This document shows, piece after piece, positions 1 to 16,590 of a DNA stretch of 64,000 nt; within the stretch, counting starts at the first letter, position 1; every line of letters starts with the position of its first letter. A program made the position numbers and the translations under genes. This stretch comes from Cacajao melanocephalus (Eukaryota; Chordata; Mammalia; Primates; Pitheciidae): assembly GCA_963573385.1 (NCBI GenBank), contig CAUYLG010059277.1, forward strand, positions 62,001-126,000. Reading direction: 5' to 3'. Below the pieces are notes generated by a model. It was given only the letters and a program-made list of their open reading frames with translations. It was not told the DNA's origin and did not search any database.

Positions 1-460
1 TACCCAAATAACTATAAACTGTTCTACTACAAAGACACATGCACATATATGTTCATTGCAGCCCTGTATACAATAGCAAAGACCTGAAACCAACCCAAAT
101 GTCCATCAATGATAAACAGGACAAAGAAAATGTGGTACATATACACCATGGAATACTACACAGCCATAAAAAATGATGAGTTCGTGTCCTTTGTAGGGAC
201 TTGGATGAATCTTGAAACCACCATTCTCAGCAAACTGACACAAGAACAGAAAGCCAAACACCGCATGTTCTCACTCATAGGTGGGTGTTGAACAATGAGA
301 ACAGGTGGATTCAGGGAGAGGAGCATCACACACTGGGGGCAGTTGGGGGAGGGTAGGGGAGAGACAGTGGGGGGTGGGGAGGGAGGGATAACATGAGGAG
401 AAATGCCAGATATAGTATGCATCTAAAGTAAAATAATAATAATAATAAAAAAGAAAGTAA
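1..460 (+). mobile_element. LINE-1 3' end (ORF2 tail, 3' UTR, A-rich tail)
   Basis: This is the end of an L1 retrotransposon in sense orientation, and it enters from the left edge of the window. It holds the last part of ORF2, a stop codon at 289-291, a G-rich 3' UTR tract (about 333-389) and an A-rich tail with ATAATA repeats at about 430-460. The spelling differs from young L1PA elements at many sites, so an older primate L1 (L1PB or L1MA grade) is most likely. It cannot move as it stands, because only the 3' end is in view and the reading frame is open only from about 109. Confidence 0.93.
109..291 (+). pseudogene. C-terminal remnant of LINE-1 ORF2 protein
   Basis: The open frame encodes about 60 residues, including MWYIYTMEYYTAIKNDEF and ending in FSLIGGC. 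This is the extreme C-terminal segment of the L1 ORF2 endonuclease/reverse transcriptase. The ATG at 109 is simply the first methionine in this frame and not a real start. The catalytic domains would lie upstream, outside the window. I see no reason to think a protein is made from this fragment. Confidence 0.85.
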
Positions 461-1899
461 GAAACTCTGATTAGTGGGTCCTTGTGGAAAGGGAGGCTAA
501 AGAAGAGGATTTAGCTTTTTCTTGTTTTATACCTTTCTCTATAAATAACATGCATGAGGTCTTTTTTTTTTTTTTTAATGCCAAGGAGTGTGTCCCATCA
601 GTGGGACTTTGGGCCACTTAGTTTTTTACCTTTTTTTAAAATTAAAAAACAAACCTAATAAATGCTATTAAAAATCATTGCAGTTACTGTACTTCTAGGA
701 TTTTCTAAGACAGCCCTGAGTTCAAATATTCTGTCCGTTTGGTCTCATGTACTAAAGAAATGTCCCAGAAGTTTTAACAGCATTTAGAAAAGAAACTTCC
801 TCCCCTACTTGGAAGTATTGCCAAATCTAAATCAGACCTCAGGTTCCAATTTCTAGTATAGAAAATATATTCAAAACTTTTCTTTAATAGGAACATTATT
901 TTTTTTCATCTCTGGGAGTCCTCTCCAAATGCTCAGAATAAGAATAGATTAACATTTTTAGGAATCTGAGGATGTGAACAACCCTTTATAGGGTTGTGTG
1001 TGTCTGCCAACCCCTAGGCTTAAGAGGGTGGTTCCCCAGGTACTAGGATCACCAGTGGCACCCACTGTGTCCAGAGATGGGATGGTGGGTCGCTTTCTGA
1101 GTTGTCCCCAGTTATAGATCCCGCTGAAGACAGGCCTGCTGCTGTCCATTCCTGTTCTAGGATCTCATCTTTTCTGTGCATCTCCATCTTATCTTTTCTT
1201 GGTGACTGCTGGTGCTCCTACAGCAGAGACAAGACATTCTAAGAACCCGAGTCTGATGATAAAGTTTGAGCGTCTAGATCAACCTTCTCTTAAAGGCAGG
1301 CCTATTGTCATATTTCGTTACAAGCCCATAAATTCTTTTTTGTTAAACTATTTACGTTACTTTTTGGTCTTATAAAGATCTGTAAGTGCTATGCTGAAGG
1401 CAGTTTTCCAGGTTTCTGGGCCTAGTGAGCATTCTAATACCTCCTCTCCCTGCTGTCCTAGGCTGCCCTGAGGAACCATCATGCCTCAGGTTCCAGAGCT
1501 GGCAGTGCCATCCTGCCAACTGCCCTGCTCAAGCCCCCACCCTCAGTTGTCTCCTCTGACTTCCTGTCTGATGGCTGGGGTCCCACTACCCTTGGATTAA
1601 CCTTCACATGACAGCTGCCCACCACGTCCTTAACCAGATGAGTCGGGGAAGCACAGTGAACTGAAGCCAAGGTGGGGGAGTACTGGGCTCAGCTATGGGG
1701 GGCTGCAGTAGCAGAGTCTGGAACAGTGAGGCAGGGACTGGCAGTGAGAAGAGAGAGGGACAAAGGCGCATAGATTAATTTTTCTGGAGAAGTTTTCCCA
1801 CCCGAAGCATCTCTGCATGTCCAGCAATTCTGGACCTGTGGTCTCCTTCCCTAAGCATTTGTTTCAGTTGTCTAACAAAGAGAGCAAAGGCGCTACAGC
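461..1899. other. Mostly unique sequence, no gene seen
   Basis: A poly-T run sits at about 561-576. The stretch around 480-560 faintly resembles an old L1 3' end. The rest (600-1,900) shows no repeat I recognise, and its open frames are at most 63 codons with no splice context. Confidence 0.4.
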
Positions 1900-6090
<4,191 letters not shown>

Positions 6091-6622
6091 ATAGTTATTG
6101 ACAAGTAACACACCACCCTAAAACCTTAGTGACTTAAAACAATGTATTATATACTCATGTATTACGATCTCCCAAGGTTCTGTGCATTAGTCTCAGAGGG
6201 GCAATTTCCACCTGGGATCTTTCAGATGATTACAGTCAGATGTTGGCTGGGGCTGCAGGCATCTGAAAGGTTCAGCTCGACTGGGTGCCTGGGATGGCTC
6301 GCCCAGGTGGCTGGCACAGGATACCAGCTGTCGTGCTGGACTCAGCTGGGCCGTTGACCGTACATGGCTCTGTGTGGGGGATGGGCTTCTCCTATCATGG
6401 CGGTTCCACGAGGCAGGGAGAGGATGCTGCTAGGCCAGGTATGGGTTATGGTAGTGCTGGCATGGCGTCACTTCCTTCCTACTCTATTGGACAAAACAAT
6501 CATCAACCATTGGAAACATAGATGTCACATCTTGGTAGGAAAACAGCAAGGTCACATTCCAAAAGAGAATGTAGGATGGGAGATATCGTTGGGGCCATCT
6601 TTGGGAAATACCATCTGCCACA
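6091..6622 (-). mobile_element. Old LTR, MLT1-like (ERVL-MaLR), antisense
   Basis: The element begins with the reverse complement of an MLT1-type 3' end (ATAGTTATTGACAAGTAAC, then CTTAGTGACTTAAAACAA). It runs through GATGTTGGCTGGGGCTGCAG and GGCGTCACTTCCTTCC to GGGGCCATCTTTGGG and CTGCCACA. It abuts the LTR at 5,625-6,090 tail to tail. Confidence 0.6.
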
Positions 6623-7275
6623 GTTGCATGGCGTTATTGAAGCAATGAGTAACAGAGACAGACATTTTTATTTTCCAGGGTTCCCTCTTCCTCGAAGCAC
6701 TGGTTTCCATCCAGCCTCCCTGCCTCCCCAGTCCATCACACAGGGAAGGGCGAACACTGAGCAGTTGGAAAGAAAGGCCTGTAGGGTCCTGCTGAGCTTT
6801 GTTGCCCACTCTGGGCTCAGCAGGAAAGAATGCATGACTGACCAGTGGTCACTGCCTCAAGGGCCAGGAGAAGAGGGGAAGGCCCTGGTATGAATGAGCT
6901 TGTACCCTTCACCTCGCTGTGTCTTGGTTTCCTCTTTTGCATTTTTCTGAGGATTCTTCAGTATGGGTATGAGGAAATGCAATTGCCTAATTTCATCAGT
7001 GAGTGGATCTAGGCAATGCAAGCCAAGTGCTTTGCCAGTACTAGGTGCTGTGGAGGAAAAAAATAAATTAGACATAGGTTCAAATTGAGATTCTCACCTT
7101 ATTACTCACACAATGAAACTAAAGGTGTCCATTTCTGCTCTCCCCACCCAGGCCTACACACAGGAGCTAGAGATTTTCAACTGTCCTATTTAGCTTCACT
7201 CAGACCCAGGAGCTGCTGAAATTAGACCTGGCATGGTGGTGAGAACCCCATCTGGGCAGTGGGAGAGAAAGGGTT
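6623..7275. other. Unique sequence, no gene seen
   Basis: A weak MIR-like patch may be present at 6,910-7,050. Nothing else is recognised. The 123-codon open frame at 6,522-6,893 overlaps the LTR and is not supported as a gene. Confidence 0.35.
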
Positions 7276-7288
7276 AAGATGTGTGTTC

Positions 7289-7507
7289 AGGCTAGGCTTG
7301 GTGGCTCACGCCTGTAATCCCAGCACTTTGGGAGGCTGAGGTGGGCAGGTCATGAGGTCAGGAGATAGCGACCATCCCATGGTGGCATGCACCTGTAGTC
7401 CCAGGAGAATCGTTTGACCCTAGGAGGGGGCGGTTGCAGTGAGCTGATATCACACCACTGCACTTCAGCCTGGGCGACAGAGAGACTCTGGCTCAAAGAA
7501 AAAAAAA
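7289..7507 (+). mobile_element. Alu with internal deletion, sense
   Basis: The element begins GGCTAGGCTTGGTGGCTCACG and ends in a poly-A run. About 90 bases of the centre, covering the monomer junction, are missing: 'GCGACCATCCC' passes straight to 'ATGGTGGCATGCACC'. It is flanked by AGATGTGTGTT(C/T) at 7,277-7,288 and 7,508-7,519. Confidence 0.92.
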
Positions 7508-7520
7508 AGATGTGTGTTTA

Positions 7521-7831
7521 TCGCATGTTCTCACTCATAAGTGGGAGCCAAACAATGGGAGCATATGGACATGGGGAGGGGAACAACACACACTGGGGCC
7601 TGTGGCAGGGGCCCTGGGAGGGAGAGCATCAGGTCAAGTAGCTAATGTATGCTGGGCTTAATACCTAGGGGATGGGTTGATAGGTGCAGCAAACCACCAT
7701 GGCACATGTTTACCTATGTAACAAACAGTATACACAAACAACAAATAAACAAAAAAAGAAAATACACATTCTGCACATGTATTCCTGAACTTAAAGTAAA
7801 ACTAAAAAACTTTAAAGATAATTAAAAAAAA
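7521..7831 (+). mobile_element. LINE-1 (L1PA grade) 3' end, sense
   Basis: The fragment starts TCGCATGTTCTCACTCATAA and carries the primate L1 3' UTR wording (AACACACACTGGGGCCTGTGG, CACCATGGCACATGTTTACC). It ends in an A-rich tail. It is 5'-truncated to about 300 bp. The flanking duplication AGATGTGTGTTT / AGATCTGTGTTT lies at 7,508-7,520 and 7,832-7,844. Confidence 0.93.
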
Positions 7832-7844
7832 AGATCTGTGTTTC

Positions 7845-8470
7845 TGACCCAAGGTTTCTGAGGAGGCTCCCCGCCTCTGGCCTTCACCTCTGTTCTCATC
7901 TCCAGGCTTTCCCCAGCTTGGTCTGAGTAACTGAGCTTCTGCCCCAGGTTTTTCAGAAAGCAAGATGTCCCCTCAACCCCATTTAGCTGGGAGTCTATGG
8001 TCTTGCCAACTTCCCCTATCATTTTTCCTTTTGGACCATTCCCTGTTCCTGAATCCAAACCACTTCGTGCTTCAAACAGGAAGTTCCTTCAGAAGCTAGA
8101 TGCTGTTACCCACTGAAGACAAGTATCTTTGGCAAATGCCAGAGACTCTTCCTGTCAGAGCCCTGCCCACCTGCCTGAGAGCCCCTGCCAGGTCAGCAGC
8201 CAGTATGTTCACCCCGCTGAGGGCCCCAGGCCCCAGCTGCTCCTGTCCCGACAGGTTTCAGAGCTGAGCCCAGAGGGTTATAACAGGAAGAAGGCAGATA
8301 CCTCCCATACTGACTAGGTTTTTGGCTTGCTTTGGCACCAACATCCTGTCTGCCCTGTTTCCTACTGAGGGGTAAACTGGACTGGTTTTTAATTAAGCCC
8401 ATTCCCCAGAGAGCTTGGGGGAGTGATAGCCTCATAGAATTCCTTCAGTAGCTATCAGGAGGAGCCCCCA
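7845..8470. other. Unique sequence, no gene seen
   Basis: I recognise no repeat or exon in this stretch. Confidence 0.35.
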
Positions 8471-8560
8471 TGGAGGTGGAGGTTGCAGTGAGCCGAGATC
8501 ACGCCACTGAACTCCAGCCTGGGCAACAGAGTAAGACTCTGTCTAAAAAAAAAAAAAAAA
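8471..8560 (+). mobile_element. Alu 3' fragment, sense
   Basis: Only the last part of the right monomer is present (GAGGTTGCAGTGAGCCGAG, then CTCCAGCCTGGGCAACAG), followed by about 16 A's. This is a strongly 5'-truncated Alu insertion. Confidence 0.93.
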
Positions 8561-8914
8561 GCAGCCCCAGAGGCGCTGGGAACAGGAGAGGGAGGGGGAA
8601 AGTGAAGTCACAGGTCTAGAGTGGTTCTTTCCTGGCTGAGCTAATGCCCTAGCAATGTACTTTCTGTAATGGGCAGCTCACCTGAGCGTCTGAGCCCACA
8701 GGAGTGCCAGTCCCTCCCTGCAGTGCCTCCCCTGCAGGGCCCACAGCCACACCCTCAGTGCATACACCCTCCTTCCTATCTGTCTACTGATACGTGGGGA
8801 TGACCTTTGAACAATGTCCAGCAAATCAAGCAAAATAAAGGGAATCACATTCACTGTAATGCATCTGCTTGGTAGAACATCTGAACAGAGAAAACATTCC
8901 CCAGAGCTCCACCC
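8561..8914. other. Unique sequence, no gene seen
   Basis: I recognise no repeat or exon in this stretch. Confidence 0.35.
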
Positions 8915-8929
8915 CTAGAGATAGTTTCT

Positions 8930-9211
8930 TTTTTTTTTTCACCCAGGTTGAAGTGCAGTGGCTCAATCTTGGCTCACTACAGTGTCTGCCTCCCAGGCTC
9001 AAGGAATTCTCCCACTTCAGCCTCTTTAGGAGCTGGGACAACAGGTGCACGCCACCACGCCCAGCTGATTTTTTTTTTTTTTTTTTTTTTTGGTAGACAT
9101 GAGGTTTCACCATATTGCCGAGGCTAGTCTCAAACTCTTGCGCTCAGGTGATCCACCCGCCTGGGCCTTCCAAAGTGGTGGGATTACAGACATGAGCCAC
9201 CACACCTGGCC
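8930..9211 (-). mobile_element. Alu (AluJ/S-like), antisense, with long mid T-run
   Basis: This is a dimeric Alu on the minus strand ending CCACCACACCTGGCC. The duplication CTAGAGATAGTTTCT is perfect at 8,915-8,929 and 9,214-9,228. The central A-rich linker has grown into a pure run of about 23 T's at 9,069-9,091. Confidence 0.95.
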
Positions 9212-9228
9212 TTCTAGAGATAGTTTCT

Positions 9229-9599
9229 ATATTCTAGAAATGTTTTTATTTTTATTTATGTTTAACCAAATTACACTCTTCGATTCATCTTTCTGGTGCC
9301 TCCTTTGGTCTTTAGCTGAGTCCCTCTCCAAAACTAGAGGCCATAGGGTTGCTTCGGCTTTTCTGTCCCCATAATAAAGGGTAGTGCTCCCTCAGTGACT
9401 GGTTTCAGGATTCTCCCCTGTACAAATCAGGCCTCTGAGAACCGTGCCCCCTTCAGAGAGGACTCCTAACCTTCCTCCTCCTCCTCTTCTTACTCCAAGG
9501 GAAATGCAAGATCAGTGTGAAATGGGCTTCTAGACTCACAGGCGATCCCCCAGGACACAGCCTTCGGGAGAGGGAAGAGGAGGGCAGGCTTGGAGCCTC
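9229..9599. other. Unique sequence, no gene seen
   Basis: I recognise no repeat or exon in this stretch. Confidence 0.35.
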
Positions 9600-9748
9600 C
9601 ACCACCAGCAGCTTCCCTCACTCTCTCCTCTCTCCCTTTCCCTCTTTTTCAGCTTCGTCCTTTCCCTCTCTTCCTTCCACTGTCTCTCCCTGTCCCTCTG
9701 CCTCCTCCTCCTCTCCTTCCCTTTCTCCCTTCTCTCCTCCCTTTCATA
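9600..9748. repeat. Pyrimidine-rich tract (C/T)
   Basis: About 150 bases are dominated by C and T (CTCTCTCC, CCTCCTCCTCCTC and similar) with few purines. No single repeat unit is maintained. Such tracts can form triplex or H-DNA-like structures. It lies directly upstream of the CTCF-like motif at 9,760. Confidence 0.75.
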
Positions 9749-9759
9749 GCACGCAGCAA

Positions 9760-9773
9760 TGAGCAGGTGGCGC
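9760..9773 (+). promoter_or_regulatory. CTCF-like core motif
   Basis: TGAGCAGGTGGCGC matches the 14-base CTCF core consensus CCASYAGRKGGCRS at 12 of 14 positions, with the whole inner core (AGCAGGTGGCGC) intact. A near-identical site lies in the CpG island at 27,671. Whether CTCF binds is inference. Confidence 0.45.
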
Positions 9774-9814
9774 TGAACTTGGATTCCACAGTCACGGGTG
9801 GGTAGATCTTGGCT

Positions 9815-10240
9815 CACAATCCTGTCATTGACTGGCTACGAAGCCCCAGTTGGAGGAGTCAGGTTAGCTCCCTGGGCCTTTGTTTCTCACCTGTAAAATG
9901 GGAGATTTTTCCCACCACCATGGTGCAGACAAAGTAGGCCAAATTATCGTTTAACCCAAGGCTTGACGTATGACACTCACGGAACATTGCCGAACTGTAA
10001 TCTGCATCAGGATGTCGTAAGCGCCTACTGGGTGCTGGGACAAAAGGTACAGAAGGGAGCAAGGCAGAGATCCCTAGACAGACCTCTGTTGTGATCTTCG
10101 TAATACATGGTAATTATTTGTTTCCAAAAGAGGTGGAAGGAGACATAAATAGCTTCTGCTGCCAGGCATTCAGGGACCAGCTGTAAAGGCCTTCTGCACG
10201 TTGAAAAACACAGAATAGCCTGGTGGCTGGAATGAAAAGT
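9815..10240 (+). mobile_element. MIR-like scrap followed by L2-like scrap
   Basis: The MIR-type segment CCTTTGTTTCTCACCTGTAA lies near 9,880-9,900. The L2-type wording GCGCCTACTGGGTGCTGGGA lies near 10,021-10,040, followed by an eroded L2 body. Both are weak. Confidence 0.4.
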
Positions 10241-10841
10241 CAACACCAGATACCCCAGCAAAGTATTTCTCCATTCAGTCTTTGCAGCTCATTGGTTTGC
10301 CTGAAATCAGTTGTTTCTTCCTGGGGAAGCAGTCTTTAAAATGGTGAGGGGAGTATGTGTCTGATGTGCCTGCACTTGTGCCTGTGGAACAGGGTGGGCT
10401 CTGAGCCCCGTGCAGGCCCGCGAAGTCCCCTCAGAACCACCAGCATGGGGTTGTCACAGGGTCCCAGCAAATGCCTGTCTGCTTGGTAAGATTTAAGCTG
10501 GGTGCATAGAGGTTTCACTTGGTGTGCCTGACTCATTTAGGGGGCTGCCTGAAGTACCATGTGAGAAAGGAAGCAGAGGCCTTTGGGTCTGGAGGAAGAG
10601 AGCACTGGGGTGGACTAGCAGTATCTGTCGCAAGCGGAACTTGGAGGCGATGGAAATCGTGCATTTGCCATCTCTGGGTTGGCCACACCTTGGCAGTTGG
10701 TGCCTGCTGGCTGGGCTCGGCTCACACAAAGTGAGAGGGCTCTCAGAGGCTCTTTGCTCTGCTGCTGGGTGGGGATGCCCTGGGGAGCACTGCCACATCC
10801 CACACAAAAGGTCTTGATAGCTGGAGAGCCTTACCAGGTGC
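10241..10841. other. Unique sequence, no gene seen
   Basis: Overlapping open frames of about 70-104 codons occur on both strands at 10,493-10,817, but no domain or splice context supports them. Confidence 0.35.
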
Positions 10842-11028
10842 CATAAAAATGCGGATTTCTCTCAAAGTAATATATGCATTTAATGAAATGCCTACTTCAA
10901 TAAGGAATTTCACAAACCTTTACAAGCTAATTCTAAAATTCATATGGAAGAGAGAGGCCAAAGAATAGCTTAAATAACTCCGAACAAGGAGGACAGACTT
11001 AGCCTGCCAGCTATTAAAATATATTATA
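10842..11028 (+). mobile_element. Old L1 ORF2 fragment, sense (left part)
   Basis: The wording (TTCTAAAATTCATATGGAAG, then TAAATAACTCCGAACAAGGA) matches the L1 ORF2 region downstream of the reverse transcriptase domain, with many mutations. An Alu interrupts it at 11,029. Confidence 0.85.
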
Positions 11029-12066
<1,038 letters not shown>

Positions 12067-12078
12067 TATATTAGGATG

Positions 12079-12239
12079 GTTGGGCACAGTGGCTCACACC
12101 TGTAATCCTAGCACTTTGGGAGGTTGGGGAGGGAGGATCACCTGAGGTCAGGAGTTCAAGATTAGCCTGGGCAACACAGTGAGACCTTGTCTCCAAAAAA
12201 AAAAAAAAAAAAAAAAAAAAAGAAAGAAAGAAAGAAAAT
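12079..12239 (+). mobile_element. Alu left monomer (FLAM-like), sense, with GAAA-rich tail
   Basis: A single monomer (GGTTGGGCACAGTGGCTCACA to GAGACCTTGTCTCC) is followed by about 29 A's and GAAA repeats. A third copy of the duplication (GAAATATTAGG) follows at 12,240-12,250. Confidence 0.92.
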
Positions 12240-12364
12240 GAAATATTAGGGGAAAAAAATTCCCCAGGTCCCTTATCTCCAGGATTCCCCCAAAAGCCTG
12301 GTTATGGCTTGGGAAGGCAAAGGGCAGGGTGTTTTTGTATATTTCTCACATATGACACTCAATG

Positions 12365-12960
12365 ACTTCACAATCATTAATTTATCACCCACTAAGGGTC
12401 ATGCACTGAGGTAACAAGACTAATGGAGGTCCGGCCCTCCCTAGTACAGGAAGCAGGTAAACAATCATACTGTGACAGATGGTCCAACGGGGATGTGCTT
12501 GCAAAGGCTAGGGACAGCACAGGAGGAAGGAGTAATCCATTCTGCCGAGAGTGTGAGTACCAAGAAAGCATGGCATTGGGCCTTGAAGGATGAGGAGTTT
12601 GCTGGACACAGAGATTGAGGAGGGCAGCACGTGAGTAAAGAAAACAAAGGAACTGTCTGTCATGTTGTGGGCTGGAGGGCAGCATTCACACTGGACAAAC
12701 TCTTCAGAAAGATCCTTCTGGCAGGTAGTGCGAGGAAAACGAGTGAAGTCAGAGAGGTGGACTAGGAATCCACTGAAAGTGGATTTAAATGAGAGGTGAT
12801 GAAAAACTCAGCTACAGCAGAGTGACTTTGGTTATAATTTCCCTGCAAAACTGCAAATTCTCTGAGGAAGGGACAAGCGCTGAATCAGGTTTTATCTCCC
12901 CAGAGCACCTACATCGTTCCCTGCTTATGATAGGAGCTCAAACAAATACATGTTGGTGGA
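12365..12960 (+). mobile_element. L2 LINE relic
   Basis: Eroded L2 wording runs in order. The front includes a GTAAACAATCATACTGTGA part. The middle has GGGCCTTGAAGGATGAGGAG and a GGCAGCA stretch. The 3' end has CCCAGAGCACCTAC, then GGAGCTCAAACAAATACATG. The stretch 12,446-12,538 aligns with 15,032-15,124. Confidence 0.65.
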
Positions 12961-13645
12961 AGGGAGGGAGGAAGGAAGCAGACAGGCCCACAGGACCATG
13001 CCCTTCTTTTACAGATAAGGAGACAGAGCTGGGGCAGAGGGCGGGTGGAGGAGTGTTCAAGGACACCTGTGGCTGGAAACTTAGTCTGAAACAGTAAGGA
13101 GCCCTCTAACCATTCTGCTGACAAATTTATGAGCACACGGCTTTGAATAACAAACACTCTGCAGGTAAAGTTCCATTACAACGAATCTTGTTATATAGTT
13201 GGGTCCTTCATAGAGAAGCGCTTTCCTCCCTCCTCAGGCAGAAAGAGTTCCTTTAAAATAGATTGAAATGCTCTGTGATGAATAATACCAAACAGTAAGC
13301 CCTTCACCTGGCCTGGGTCCAAATAGCAGGCTCTGTTCAGGTGGCTCTGAAAGCACCTGATTGTGTGCTATGGGCATTGTGGGCAGGGCAAGTCCAGAAG
13401 AACTTTACGAGTCTTTTGTTTTGCCACCAAGCCGTAATTGGTTCTCCACCCCAGTGTAATAAACTTCCAGCCACCTGAATATAATTTCACCTAATTTAAC
13501 AAACTGCAAGAGAAGCAAAACAACTCTCAGAGCACTGAGTGTTGAATCTGCTTCTCTCCACACTTTAGTTTCCCCCTTTCACCTGGCTCTTCTTTTTAGC
13601 TTCTAAACATGCGCAAGGCTTGCAGCCAAAAAATGAAAGCACTGT
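12961..13645. other. Unique sequence, no gene seen
   Basis: A short MIR-like scrap (TTTTACAGATAAGGAGACAG) occurs at 13,008-13,027. Nothing else is recognised. Confidence 0.35.
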
Positions 13646-13986
13646 GGATGGGCGTGGTGGCTCACGTGGCTCATGTCTGTAATCCTAGCAATTTGGGAGG
13701 CTGAGGCGGGTGGATTGCCTGAGGTCAGGAGTTTGAGACCAGCCTGGTCAACATGGTGAAACCCCATCTCTACTAAAAATACAAAAATTAGCTGGGCGTG
13801 GTGGCAGGCACCTGTAATCCCAGCTACTCAGGAGGCTGAGGCAGGAGAATTGCTTGAACCCAGGAGGCGGAGGTTGCAATAAGCTAAGATAGCAACATTG
13901 TACTTCCAGCGTGGATGACAGAGCAAGACTCTATCTTAAAAAAAAGAAAAAAAAAAAGAAAAAAAAGAAAAAGAAAAGAAAAAAAC
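13646..13986 (+). mobile_element. Alu (AluS-like), sense, long A/G tail
   Basis: The full-length dimer has a small internal repeat at its 5' end (GGCTCACGTGGCTCATG). The tail is about 50 bases of A interrupted by single G's. Confidence 0.94.
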
Positions 13987-14650
13987 CACTGCAAGCTACT
14001 CTTTATTCTGCTCCTTCCTACACTGTGTGGCCCTTTCCAGTAATAAGCAATTCTGCAAGGAGCCATCTATACTGTTTCTTACCATCTCGTTGTTTGCTGT
14101 GTAGCAATGTAGTTATGTAAGAATTTTACATGAACATCATGTAAGTGCTATTGTTATTTACATTTTATGGATGAGGACAAGGAGGCCCTGAACAACAGAG
14201 GATTTTCTGTGGATCACCATGATTTGGGCTAAGTCTCCCCTTGGTTGCAAGATGCAGCAGTTCCAATCTCTGTTCCTGCTTCCTTCACATCCTGTTCAAA
14301 GGAGAGATCTGAGGTTCTTATAAGTGAAAAACCCAGGACTGCATTTCACTGGCTCTGGTTTGGGCCTGAGCCAATGACTGGGTCCACAGACGCAGAGACT
14401 TAATCTAGTCATGTGTCCCACCTCTGGGGACAGAAATTGGAGGCAGCCTCACCTAGAAGCCCGTGGTAGAGAGTGGAGGATTTGTAACAGATCCTACACA
14501 TCCTGGGAGATGAGGGTGAGGAGGTTGTCAGGGCTAGACAGAGGAGATTTGTTGTATTTTCTAGGAGGTAGAGATATTTAAATAGGAGAAAGACAAGATG
14601 ACTTTGTATTTTAAGATACCACTCCACCCGTTATAGAAAGGACATAGGTA
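13987..14650. other. Mostly unique sequence; possible MIR scrap
   Basis: The stretch 14,150-14,230 (TTATTTACATTTTATGGATG, GAGGACAAGGAGGCC) resembles an antisense MIR. The rest is not recognised. Confidence 0.35.
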
Positions 14651-14651
14651 A

Positions 14652-14945
<294 letters not shown>

Positions 14946-14973
14946 TGGGAAATTTTTTAAAAAGATAATTCTA

Positions 14974-15350
14974 GGCTGGGTACAGTGGCTCACATCTGAA
15001 ATCCCAGCACTTTGTCGGCCAAGGCAAGAGAACAGGAGACAGGTAAATGGCCACACTGTGACAAATGCTAAAGTGGAGGTTTTCTGGAAAAGGCTAGGAA
15101 TAGCACAGTAGGAAGGAGCAATCTGAGTGTGACTTGATCCCCCAGGAGTTCGAGACCCTCTGGATTAAAAGAGAAGGGAGGGAAAGAGAGAGAAATTAGT
15201 TGTGTGTGGTGGTTCATGCCAGTAGTCTTAGCTATTCAGGAGGCTGAGGTGGGAGGATCACTTGAGCCCCAGGAGTTGGAAGCTGCATTGAGCTATGATC
15301 ACAGCACTGCACTCTAGCCTGGGTGACAGAATGTGACTCAGTCTCTTTTT
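14974..15350 (+). mobile_element. Alu split by about 100 bp of L2-like DNA, sense
   Basis: Alu bases 1 to about 60 occupy 14,974-15,030 (GGCTGGGTACAGTGGCTCAC). Alu sequence resumes at about 15,132 (CTTGATCCCCCAGGAGTTCG) and runs to the end of the right monomer near 15,343. One duplication brackets the whole: AAAAAGATAATTCTA at 14,959-14,973 and AAAAAGGTAATTGTA at 15,351-15,365 (13 of 15 bases equal). The element was therefore one insertion and was interrupted later. The part after 'TTCGAGACC' is also altered, by a GA-rich stretch. Confidence 0.85.
15031..15131 (+). repeat. L2-like filler inside an Alu
   Basis: Bases 15,032-15,124 align without any gap to 12,446-12,538. I counted 69 identities in 93 positions (74%). 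The upstream copy lies in an L2 relic, so this piece is probably L2-derived. L2 stopped moving long before Alu appeared, so it did not jump here itself. Confidence 0.7.
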
Positions 15351-15602
15351 AAAAAGGTAATTGTAGTTGTTCAGAGAAGAGATATTTTACCTAAACTAAG
15401 ACAGCAACAACAGGGATAAAAAGGATGGAGAGAATTCAAGAGATGTTTCTGAATTATAATTTAAAGGATTTGTTGACCAATTGGAAAAGAAGATTTAGAC
15501 AAAGAGAGAAACCCCAGAACCACAGGAGAACCACTAAGAATTCTAGTTCTGGAAGTGGGGTGGATGGTGATAACATCAGTGAGATTAGGAATATAGATCA
15601 TT

Positions 15603-16225
<623 letters not shown>

Positions 16226-16384
16226 TTAATGGTAACAGAGCAGTGGCTCAAGTAGATGTGTCAAATCTTTTTTCATTATTTTTGTGATTGATTTCCTTTT
16301 CTTAGTTTGGTTTGATGAGAGAAGTTTGACTACAATGAATGCTGCAGGAAAAACTAAAGGAGAGAGAAACGCTGAAGATAAAAG

Positions 16385-16590
16385 ATAGTGATTTTTCCAT
16401 AGACAGAAAGCAGATTAGCAGTTGCTGGGGCCCAGGAGGAAGGGGGAGTGGAGTGACTGTTTAGTGGGTGTGGGTTTCCTTTTGGGGTGATAAAAATGTG
16501 CTGAAACTATGTGTGAAGCAGCTCCCATATAAGAAAGAAAAATGTTCTGGAACCAGATAGTGGTGGTTGTACAATTTACTTTGAATTTAA
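16385..16590 (+). mobile_element. Old L1 (L1M grade) 3' UTR fragment
   Basis: The order of motifs is that of an L1M 3' end: AGACAGAAAGCAGATTAGCA, CCTTTTGGGGTGATAAAAAT and GTTCTGGAACCAGATAGTGG. The following Alu interrupts it. Confidence 0.8.
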
